From contig NZ_WFKI01000007.1 of NCBI RefSeq assembly GCF_009208055.1, forward strand, positions 1-64,000: 64,000 nt of DNA, written 5' to 3'. The DNA is from Poseidonibacter ostreae (GTDB lineage: Bacteria; Campylobacterota; Campylobacteria; Campylobacterales; Arcobacteraceae). Both the position numbers and the translations under genes were made by a program. The notes below the pieces were generated by a model. That model searched no databases. It saw only the letters and a program-made list of their open reading frames with translations, and had not been told where the DNA came from. Shown piece by piece: positions 1-7,212 of this stretch (positions are counted from its first letter, which is position 1; each line of letters begins with the position of its first letter).

Positions 1-16
1 TTTTACCTTTAGTCAT
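1..16 (-). CDS. Possible start of a minus-strand gene cut by the window edge
   Basis: Reading the minus strand, an ATG at 16-14 opens a frame beginning M-T-K-G-K that runs off the left edge. Only five codons are visible and the upstream Shine-Dalgarno match is weak (an A-rich AAAGAA-like stretch), so this may be chance. If real, it is the next minus-strand gene downstream of the carbonic anhydrase. No function can be given. Confidence 0.25.
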
Positions 17-96
17 ATTTTTAATTCTTTTTTAAATGAATTAAAGTATAACATAAAAATAGTAATATAGTTGTTTATTAAATTTTTAAAGTAGGC

Positions 97-130
97 ATAT
101 ATACAGAAAAAATTCTGTATATATTTTTTT
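97..130. terminator. Hairpin with T-tract beside the carbonic anhydrase gene
   Basis: A perfect 12-bp stem (97-108 with 113-124, arms ATATATACAGAA / TTCTGTATATAT) closes a four-A loop and is followed by seven T on the plus strand. It lies between the carbonic anhydrase stop (133) and the left edge. The T-tract favours termination of plus-strand transcription, but an A-tract on the other side could let the hairpin also serve the minus-strand gene. The stem is seen directly; function is inferred. Confidence 0.6.
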
Positions 131-132
131 AA

Positions 133-882
133 TTAGTCTAGAATAGTTCTAGCGTTTATTTTTTGAAGAGGTCTATTGTTTGTTGGCATTACTGCATCAA
201 AGTCAGCTAATTGACTTTTTGAAATTCCAACAGGTGTTTTTAATACGAACCATTTAACACCCTCACTACAAGGAGGAGTTGTTAAAGAACCATTAAATCT
301 ATAATAATCTTTATTTGATGGTAAAATATCATATCCTAAAACTTCAGATTTTAATCTATTTTTATCACCTTTATTTTCAGGTAAGTTTCTTAATAGTTTA
401 TTTAAAACTAAATTGTCTTCTATAATCTCAAACATTACAGCAACAACAGCTAAGTTTCCTGCGCTATTTGCATGAACTAAGTGAGCTTCCATAGGGTATG
501 AAGTTCCATTAATTTGATTTTCACTTGGTGTATGAAAATGAATTTGTTTTAAGTAATATTTTTCATTGTCAATTGCTAAAGAGTTAGCACTTGTAAAGTT
601 TACTTGAAGTGAATGACCATTATTTTCAAATGTTGTTGCTTTTGCACTACCTTCAAACTCTAAAGGATTTAACTTTGCAGGTATTACATTGGTAATATTG
701 ATTGGTGATTGATTTAAACCATTTTCACACATACTATATTTTTCATCAAGATTAGCCCATTCTTTTGGTCCTAAATCTTCAGTATAATCCCAATGTGCGC
801 CTTTTTCTTCAGAAGTCCCACTTAACATAAGTGCAACAACAAAAACAATAAAAATACTAATTATAGTGTTCTTTAAACTCAT
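133..882 (-). CDS. Alpha-class carbonic anhydrase, exported
   Basis: This 249-residue protein should hydrate CO2 to bicarbonate in the periplasm. Residues 1-22 form a hydrophobic export signal. The zinc ligands of the alpha family are visible: H115 and H117 in QIHFH, and H134 in EAHLVH. H90 in NNGH sits where the proton-shuttle histidine is found. C52 and C205 (the latter in TTPPCSEG) match the conserved disulfide, which fits an exported enzyme. The length is normal for bacterial alpha enzymes. Its ATG overlaps the TGA of the upstream CNNM gene (ATGA at 882-879), so the two are translationally coupled. The family call is firm; a role in pH or carbon supply is inference. Confidence 0.95.
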   Translation of the reverse strand: MSLKNTIISIFIVFVVALMLSGTSEEKGAHWDYTEDLGPKEWANLDEKYSMCENGLNQSPINITNVIPAKLNPLEFEGSAKATTFENNGHSLQVNFTSANSLAIDNEKYYLKQIHFHTPSENQINGTSYPMEAHLVHANSAGNLAVVAVMFEIIEDNLVLNKLLRNLPENKGDKNRLKSEVLGYDILPSNKDYYRFNGSLTTPPCSEGVKWFVLKTPVGISKSQLADFDAVMPTNNRPLQKINARTILD

Positions 883-1925
883 TTATATTCCTTTTCTTTT
901 TCTTTTCTTTTTGCTTTCATTTTATTTAAAGCAAGTCTTCTCATATCAGCAGTTGTATCTGATTCATCCATGATTTCTAAACCTAATAATGTTTCTATAC
1001 AATCTTCAAGTGTAACAATACCCTCAGTTTGATCATAAGAATCATAAACTACAAACATATGCTCTTTCTTTTGAATAAACATATTTAAAGCTTTTGAAAC
1101 AGGTATGTTTTCATTTATAGGTATAGCTGGTTTCATAATAGTCTCTACTGCAACACCTTTATCAATAAGAGCTTGTTTAAATAGTTTTTTTGTTAATACG
1201 ATACCAATGATATTATCAATAGTATCTTCATAAATAGGAACTCTCGAAAACTTAAAAGTTCTCTTATCTTCAATAATATCTTTAATAGGTGTGTTTTTAT
1301 CTATTGCATACATAACTGATCTAGGAGTTAATATTTCTCTAACTTTCATATTATTTAAAGTTAGAGTATTTTCAATAATATCAGATTCTAAATCTCCAAT
1401 AACCCCTTCTTCTTCACTTAATAGTGTAGAGTGAATTAGCTCTTCTCTTGAAATTGTATCACTCATATTTGAACCAATTTTTTTAGTTACAAATTGTGTA
1501 ATTAAAATAATAGGGTAGGTAATAAATATGAATATATTAATAATTCTTGCTGCATAAGGTGCTAGTTCTTTCCAATAAACAGCTCCAATTGTTTTAGGTA
1601 TTATTTCTGCAAAAAATAAAATCATAAATGTCAAAATAATAGAAACTACCATTACAATAGTTTTATCACCATCAAATACATTTTGTGCTTGAACTCCAAT
1701 AGCAGTAGCACCTAAAGTATTAGCAATTGTATTTAAAATTAGAATTGAAGCAATTGAAACATCTATGTCAGTTTTTAATTTTTTGAGTAATTGTCCTGCT
1801 TTTTTATTTTTCTTTTCAAGAACAGATACATACGATAGATTTGTAGAAAGTAGAATAGATTCTAAAATAGAACATAAAAATGACACTCCTACAACAGCAA
1901 TAAATAGTAAGATTAAAATATCCAT
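879..1925 (-). CDS. CNNM/CorC-family membrane protein (DUF21 plus CBS pair)
   Basis: This 348-residue protein has an N-terminal DUF21 membrane domain of about four helices (roughly residues 1-180), followed by a tandem CBS pair (about 200-315) and a lysine/glutamate-rich tail. Relatives are annotated as hemolysin-like or magnesium/cobalt efflux proteins, and nucleotide binding by the CBS pair usually regulates them. The C-terminal CorC_HlyC domain found in longer relatives is absent; the protein ends in a charged tail instead. It is the first gene of a two-gene unit with the carbonic anhydrase, with a 4-nt stop/start overlap. Ion specificity cannot be read from sequence. Confidence 0.88.
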   Translation of the reverse strand: MDILILLFIAVVGVSFLCSILESILLSTNLSYVSVLEKKNKKAGQLLKKLKTDIDVSIASILILNTIANTLGATAIGVQAQNVFDGDKTIVMVVSIILTFMILFFAEIIPKTIGAVYWKELAPYAARIINIFIFITYPIILITQFVTKKIGSNMSDTISREELIHSTLLSEEEGVIGDLESDIIENTLTLNNMKVREILTPRSVMYAIDKNTPIKDIIEDKRTFKFSRVPIYEDTIDNIIGIVLTKKLFKQALIDKGVAVETIMKPAIPINENIPVSKALNMFIQKKEHMFVVYDSYDQTEGIVTLEDCIETLLGLEIMDESDTTADMRRLALNKMKAKRKEKEKEYK

Positions 1926-1944
1926 TTTTTCTCACTCTTAATTA

Positions 1945-1985
1945 AATCACGCCTTCGGGAATTATCTTCCAATAAGGACTCCTTT
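1945..1985 (-). other. GC-richer leader element upstream of the CNNM gene
   Basis: The minus-strand leader just upstream of the CNNM start holds a compact GC-richer island within very AT-rich sequence. On the minus strand it includes GGAGTCC, GGAAGATAATTCC (a 4-bp stem with a 5-nt loop) and CCCGAAGGCG. It matches no riboswitch class I can recognise, including fluoride, manganese and magnesium types. A structured regulatory leader for an ion transporter is possible, but this is only inference. Confidence 0.3.
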
Positions 1986-2041
1986 ATTTTTGAAAGTTTA
2001 TAGCTAATAATATCAAAAAAAACTTAATAATTAAATTTTTT

Positions 2042-2071
2042 TTGACAAAATATTTGAAATTGATGTATAAT
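2042..2071 (+). promoter_or_regulatory. Sigma-70 type promoter for the 114-residue protein
   Basis: TTGACA at 2042-2047 and TATAAT at 2066-2071 match both consensus hexamers exactly, with an 18-bp spacer. The start codon of the following gene lies about 40 nt downstream. This is one of the best consensus promoters in the window, which suggests strong constitutive expression. Confidence 0.75.
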
Positions 2072-2111
2072 TATTAAAAGAGATAAATTGATTTAAAGAA
2101 AGGAGCTTATT

Positions 2112-2456
2112 TTGGAATATGGTTTAATGTCAAATATTAATCAGTTTAGTGATAATAAACTTGTACAAGCACAGCAAATTCAATCAATTAATACAAGTTC
2201 TAATTTAGATCAACAATCTAAATTAAAAGAGGTTCAAAAAGAACAATTTACAAATACACAAGCTGTTTCAAATGTTGAAAAAACAAGTAGTGAAACAACA
2301 AAAGTTCATCATGAGATTGTACTTACAAACACTAATTTTGGTTTTAATGATTCATCAAAAGATTTTTTTGTAAAAGCAGTTAGAGGAAATAGTGAAAATC
2401 AATATCCAACAGAAGATATGATGCGATTAAAATCTTATTTAATGGGATTAGAATAA
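2112..2456 (+). CDS. Orphan 114-residue protein of unknown function
   Basis: I do not recognise this protein. It has no signal peptide, membrane segment or cysteine. It is rich in Q, N, S and K in its first two thirds, so probably largely disordered, and ends with a more structured tail (about residues 80-114). Translation probably starts at TTG 2112, six nt after AGGAG at 2101-2105; an in-frame ATG at 2127 is an alternative but is less well placed. It is a single-gene unit with a consensus promoter and convergent with the downstream diguanylate cyclase gene. Its character recalls small flagellar or surface accessory proteins, but nothing in the sequence proves that. Confidence 0.7.
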   Translation: MEYGLMSNINQFSDNKLVQAQQIQSINTSSNLDQQSKLKEVQKEQFTNTQAVSNVEKTSSETTKVHHEIVLTNTNFGFNDSSKDFFVKAVRGNSENQYPTEDMMRLKSYLMGLE

Positions 2457-2467
2457 TCCCTTGAGAT

Positions 2468-3838
2468 TTATAAACTAGAAGCTAATACTACTTGATTTCT
2501 TCCCTGCTGTTTTGCTTTATATAAAGCATTATCTGCATTTGCTAGAATATCTTTTAGCGTCAACTCTTTCTTTGCTTCAGAAACACCAAATGAAGCAGTA
2601 ACTTTTCTTATTTTAAAATCATACTCTTCAATTAGTTTTTTAAGTCTTAAAGCAATTACTGAGGCATCTTTTTCTGTAGTGTTTTTACAAATAATTAAAA
2701 ATTCTTCGCCACCCCATCTTCCAATTTCATCATTTTTATTTAGACTATTTTTTAATAGACGTGATAATTCAACTAAAACTTTATCTCCTTCTAAATGTCC
2801 ATGGATATCGTTTATTTCTTTAAAGTGATCAATATCTAAAAGAATTAATGAATATTTTTTGTTTTTAGAATCATTTAATAGTTCATCTAGTTTTCTTCTA
2901 TTATGAAGATTTATTAAAGAGTCTGTAGTTGATAGCTTTTTTAATTTTTTATTATATTCTCTTAAGTCTTTTTGTTTAAATGAATAAAATAAAATTGCAA
3001 GTAAAATCAAAATCAAAATTTGAACTAAATATTCATATCCAACAAATGTTTTATCAAACTTAACAATAAGCCATTGCCTAATAATACTGTTTTTATCTTC
3101 AGGACTTAACATAGCAATATGTTTATTTATAATTGTTTGTAGTTGTTTATAATCTTTTCTAATCATAAAAGAAACATGAACTTTATGTTCACTTGTTCCT
3201 GATATCTTAAGATTATAATAGCCATTTACAGAAATTAAATGAGCAATTGTTGGTAAAATATCAACTGCAGCTTCAACTTTTCCTGCACTTAAAAGCTCTA
3301 AAGCTTCTTTTGTATTTTTTACTGTTACAAAATCAATATTAGGAAAATGCTCTTTTAAAATATTATGAGAACTGTAGTTTTCTCCAACTGCAACTTTTTT
3401 GCCTTCTAAAAATGAAGCATTTGGAATAAATCTTTTATCAAACAGTGTGGCAAAGGCTATAGGAAAAGATATATAAGAGCTTGTGAAATTTGCATAATCT
3501 AGTTTGTTTTTGTCATAAGATGTACCAATTGTAATATCAGCTTCTTTATTTTTTATGGAATTTAAAACATGATTCCAATCTTTTGCAGTTACTATTTCTG
3601 AGTTAATATGTGCACGCTCTTTAATCTTATTCCAAAAATCAATAGCAATCCCACTTAATTCATCTTTATCATTATACATATTTATTGGTGCCCAGGTATT
3701 TGATGTAATAACTTTGATTTTTGTGTTTCTTAAGAAAGCTTCTTCTTTAGGAGTTAGTTTTACATAATCAATTATTTCATTTGCAAATAAGCAGTTTGTA
3801 AATATTAAAAAAAACAATAAAAATTTGACTTTATTCAT
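2468..3838 (-). CDS. Diguanylate cyclase with periplasmic SBP_bac_3 sensor
   Basis: A signal sequence (residues 1-19) is followed by a periplasmic solute-binding family 3 domain (about 33-262), one membrane helix (about 269-288) and a GGDEF domain (about 300-455). The active-site loop reads GGEEF at 376-380, preceded by RW, so c-di-GMP synthesis is expected. The usual inhibitory RxxD site five residues upstream reads NKND, so product inhibition is probably lost. The protein should convert an amino-acid-like or other small periplasmic ligand signal into c-di-GMP. It is the third gene after uvrA and the DUF309 gene, with a 27-nt gap, so it may be co-transcribed with them. The ligand is unknown. 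Confidence 0.92.
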   Translation of the reverse strand: MNKVKFLLFFLIFTNCLFANEIIDYVKLTPKEEAFLRNTKIKVITSNTWAPINMYNDKDELSGIAIDFWNKIKERAHINSEIVTAKDWNHVLNSIKNKEADITIGTSYDKNKLDYANFTSSYISFPIAFATLFDKRFIPNASFLEGKKVAVGENYSSHNILKEHFPNIDFVTVKNTKEALELLSAGKVEAAVDILPTIAHLISVNGYYNLKISGTSEHKVHVSFMIRKDYKQLQTIINKHIAMLSPEDKNSIIRQWLIVKFDKTFVGYEYLVQILILILLAILFYSFKQKDLREYNKKLKKLSTTDSLINLHNRRKLDELLNDSKNKKYSLILLDIDHFKEINDIHGHLEGDKVLVELSRLLKNSLNKNDEIGRWGGEEFLIICKNTTEKDASVIALRLKKLIEEYDFKIRKVTASFGVSEAKKELTLKDILANADNALYKAKQQGRNQVVLASSL

Positions 3839-3865
3839 ACATGTAAACCTTTGACTTTACTATAG

Positions 3866-4210
3866 TTAATTATTAATTAAACTATTCTTTTTAATCAATA
3901 ACTCTTTTGCATAATAAAATCTGTCCTTATTATCTAATGAAACTTCATCTAATAAAGGCATATATTTATTAAAAACAGGCCAAACTTTTTCATAGCCACT
4001 TGGTCTTTTCTTTTCAAAATACAAGGCTAGGGCAGTAGCCCCATTTATTAAGCCTTTTAGTACTAAAGCTTTATTTTTTTCGCCAATTTTTTTGTATTCA
4101 TTCCAATCATCTTCTAATAGTTCATGTGCTTCAACGTAAAAATTATTTTCAACTGCATAAATAAATCTATCAATTGCTAAATCTTGTGTAAATTTTGTTT
4201 TGTCATACAT
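3866..4210 (-). CDS. DUF309-family protein
   Basis: This 114-residue helical protein carries the DUF309 signature: EAHELLEDDW near residue 28 and the LKGLINGATALAL segment near residue 51. The family occurs in many bacteria, and its biochemical role is not established as far as I know. The start codon directly abuts the uvrA stop (4210 versus 4211), which indicates co-transcription and likely translational coupling with uvrA. This placement hints at expression along with DNA repair, but a functional link is inference. Confidence 0.8.
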   Translation of the reverse strand: MYDKTKFTQDLAIDRFIYAVENNFYVEAHELLEDDWNEYKKIGEKNKALVLKGLINGATALALYFEKKRPSGYEKVWPVFNKYMPLLDEVSLDNKDRFYYAKELLIKKNSLINN

Positions 4211-7021
4211 TTATTTAATCTCTTTTGCTAAATAATAACCTGTATGTGAACCAGATTTTTTATGATTTGCGGCAAGATGTTCTGGTGTTCCTTCATCAAC
4301 AAGTAAGCCACCTTTATTTCCACCCTCAGGTCCCATATCAATAACCCAATCAGAGTTTTTAACTACATCTAAATTATGCTCAATTACAATTACAGAGTTT
4401 CCTAAATCAACCAAATGGTGTAATACTTTTGTAAGTCTATCAACATCTGCAAAATGAAGTCCAGTTGTTGGTTCATCTAAAATATATAGAGTATTTCCTG
4501 TATCTTTTTTACTTAATTCTTTACTTAGTTTAATTCTTTGTGCTTCTCCACCACTAAGAGTTACAGCATTTTGTCCTAAAGTAATATATCCAAGTCCCAC
4601 ATCACTAAGTGTCTGAAGTTTTGCATGGATTTTTGGAATTTTTATAAAGAATTCAAGAGCTTCATCAACACTCATATTTAAAACATCAGAAATACTTTTA
4701 CCCTTATATAATATTTCTAAAGTTTGAGCATTATATCTTTGACCTTGACAATCATCACACTTAACCATAATATCTGGTAAGAAGTGCATTTCTATTTTAA
4801 TTTCACCTTCACCTTGACATTTTTCACAACGACCACCTTTAACATTAAAAGAGAAACGTCCTATTTTATAGCCTCTAATTTCTGCTTCTTTTGTTTTAGA
4901 AAATAGAAGTCTTAATTCATCCATTAATCCTGTATATGTTGCAGGATTACTTCTTGGAGTTCTTCCTATTGGACTTTGGTCTAGATAAATTACTTTATCA
5001 AGTTTTTCTAGTCCTTCAATCTCTACACCATCAACTTTTTTAACTTTTCTAGCATGGTTTAGTAACTCTTTTGCTACAGGTAAAAGTGTTTGCAAGATTA
5101 GTGAAGATTTTCCACTTCCTGAAACTCCTGTAATTGCACATAAGTTTTTTAAAGGTATTTGTAAACTTAAATCCTTAATATTATTGATTGATACATTTTT
5201 TATCTCAATAAACTCTTCTTGTGGTCTATTATGTAAATAACTTATTTTTTTTTCACCTGTTAAGTATTTTGCAGTTAAAGTCTTTGCTTTATACATCTGA
5301 TCTAGTGTTCCATCAAATACAATTTCACCACCAAATTTTCCTGCATGTGGACCAATATCTACAATATAATCTGCAGCTTCAATAGTCTCTTTATCATGTT
5401 CAACTACAATTACAGTATTTCCTTTTTCTTGTAGAGCACGAAGTGTTTTAATAAGTTTATTTGTATCTCTTTCATGAAGACCAATTGATGGCTCATCTAA
5501 AACATACATAACTCCTGTTAATCCTGAACCAATTTGTGAAGCAACTCTAATTCTTTGAGCTTCTCCTCCTGAAATTGTTCTAGCATCACGTCCAAGTGTT
5601 ATATATCCAAGTCCAACATCATATAAGAAATAGACTCTTTCTTGTACTTCTTTTAATATTGGTTTTGCAATTAATTTACTTTGATCTGATAAGTATTTGA
5701 AGTTTTCACTATCTTGGAAAAACTTATGAGAGTCTTCAATAGGAACATTTAAAATATCTCCTATTGTTTTACCTGCGACATAAACGCTTTGAGATGATGG
5801 TTTTAATCTATTTCCATTACAATCATCACATGCTTTTTCAGTCATGTACTCAGCCATTTCTTTTTCATCTTTTATCATGTCATAGGCTATTTTTACAACA
5901 CCTTCCCATTTTCTTTTTAAAGTATGTTTTTTCCATACAAATTTTGCTTCTTCAATACCACCATGTAAAATAGCTTTTCTTTGATACTCTTCTAAATCTT
6001 TAAAAGGAATCGTCATATCAATATCAGATGCTTCACAAAAAGCAGTAAGCATTTTAAAGTAAAAACCTTTGTTGAAACCATATATTACTCTAACAGCTCC
6101 CTCTTCAATTGGAAGTTCTTCATTGATTACTTTTTTCATATCTAAAGCATATCTAATACCTAAGCCATCACAAGACGAACATGCACCTTTTGGTGAGTTA
6201 AAAGAAAATGATAAAGGCTCTAAGGGTTCAAAAGAGATTTTACAATCAAAACATGCCATATGCTCGCTGTAGTGGATGTGTTTTTCAACTCCAACATCTT
6301 CATGATTTAGTACTTCAATTTCTAGCTCACCAAAACTCTCTTTTAGTCCTTTTTCAACATCTTGAGCAATTCTTTCTTTGTTTTCTTCTTTTACTACAAC
6401 TCTATCAATTACAACTTTAATAGTATGCATTTTTGATTTTCCAAGTTCTATCTCTTCATCAAGTCTAACCATTACTCCATCAATCATGGCTCTAACATAA
6501 CCTTTTCCTCTTAAAGATTCAAGTAAGTCTGCAAATGTTCCTTTTTTTCTATTGATAAGTGGAGCTAGTATTACAATTTTTGAATTTTGAGGAAGTGTTA
6601 AAACTTGTGAAATTACATCAGATGCACTCATTTGTGAAATTGGTTCTCCACATTTATGACAATGTTGTTTTCCAATTCTTGCATATAAAAGTCTTAGGTA
6701 ATCGTAAACTTCAGTAATAGTTCCAACAGTAGAACGTGGATTTTTTGAAGTAGTTTTTTGATCAATTGCAATTGCAGGTGTTAATCCCTCAATTCTTTCA
6801 ACATCAGGTTTTCCTACTTTATCTAAGAATTGTCTAGCATAAGCAGATAAAGACTCTATATATCTTCTTTGTCCTTCTGCATAAAGTGTATCAAAAGCAA
6901 GAGTAGATTTCCCACTTCCTGATAGTCCTGTAAATACGATTAGTTTATTTTTTGGTATTTCTAAATTAATATTTTTTAAGTTGTTTTCTTTAGCGTTAAA
7001 AATTTTTATAGTATCTGTCAT
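4211..7021 (-). CDS. uvrA: Excinuclease ABC subunit A
   Basis: This 936-residue ATPase recognises DNA damage in nucleotide excision repair together with UvrB and UvrC. The sequence shows the two ABC modules: a Walker A GLSGSGKST at residues 32-40, a second GVSGSGKSS in the C-terminal half, and two signature motifs beginning SGGEAQRI. Zinc-binding cysteine pairs are present (CHKC, CFDC with CSSC, and CEKC with CDDC), including the insertion-domain and C-terminal zinc finger. The length is normal. It heads the uvrA-DUF309-diguanylate cyclase unit and is divergent from the aconitase-like gene. No LexA-type box was recognised upstream. Confidence 0.99.
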   Translation of the reverse strand: MTDTIKIFNAKENNLKNINLEIPKNKLIVFTGLSGSGKSTLAFDTLYAEGQRRYIESLSAYARQFLDKVGKPDVERIEGLTPAIAIDQKTTSKNPRSTVGTITEVYDYLRLLYARIGKQHCHKCGEPISQMSASDVISQVLTLPQNSKIVILAPLINRKKGTFADLLESLRGKGYVRAMIDGVMVRLDEEIELGKSKMHTIKVVIDRVVVKEENKERIAQDVEKGLKESFGELEIEVLNHEDVGVEKHIHYSEHMACFDCKISFEPLEPLSFSFNSPKGACSSCDGLGIRYALDMKKVINEELPIEEGAVRVIYGFNKGFYFKMLTAFCEASDIDMTIPFKDLEEYQRKAILHGGIEEAKFVWKKHTLKRKWEGVVKIAYDMIKDEKEMAEYMTEKACDDCNGNRLKPSSQSVYVAGKTIGDILNVPIEDSHKFFQDSENFKYLSDQSKLIAKPILKEVQERVYFLYDVGLGYITLGRDARTISGGEAQRIRVASQIGSGLTGVMYVLDEPSIGLHERDTNKLIKTLRALQEKGNTVIVVEHDKETIEAADYIVDIGPHAGKFGGEIVFDGTLDQMYKAKTLTAKYLTGEKKISYLHNRPQEEFIEIKNVSINNIKDLSLQIPLKNLCAITGVSGSGKSSLILQTLLPVAKELLNHARKVKKVDGVEIEGLEKLDKVIYLDQSPIGRTPRSNPATYTGLMDELRLLFSKTKEAEIRGYKIGRFSFNVKGGRCEKCQGEGEIKIEMHFLPDIMVKCDDCQGQRYNAQTLEILYKGKSISDVLNMSVDEALEFFIKIPKIHAKLQTLSDVGLGYITLGQNAVTLSGGEAQRIKLSKELSKKDTGNTLYILDEPTTGLHFADVDRLTKVLHHLVDLGNSVIVIEHNLDVVKNSDWVIDMGPEGGNKGGLLVDEGTPEHLAANHKKSGSHTGYYLAKEIK

Positions 7022-7212
7022 AATTATATTAGCCTTTAAATTTTTGAAGCTAATATTATATTATACTCTTAACTAATTACTGATTAAATATTCTATGCTT
7101 TTATATAAATTATAAACTTATGTTCTAATTCTAAAGTTTAAATTATTTATAATAAATTATTAAAGAAAATTTAGATACTTTTTACTTAATAAAATGTAGA
7201 GGATAAAGAGCT

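Noticed and set aside
5764..6420. Open frames on the plus strand within uvrA
   Set aside because: They lie antisense to a firmly identified gene, lack start signals and encode low-complexity hydrophobic or histidine-rich sequence typical of reversed AT-rich codons.
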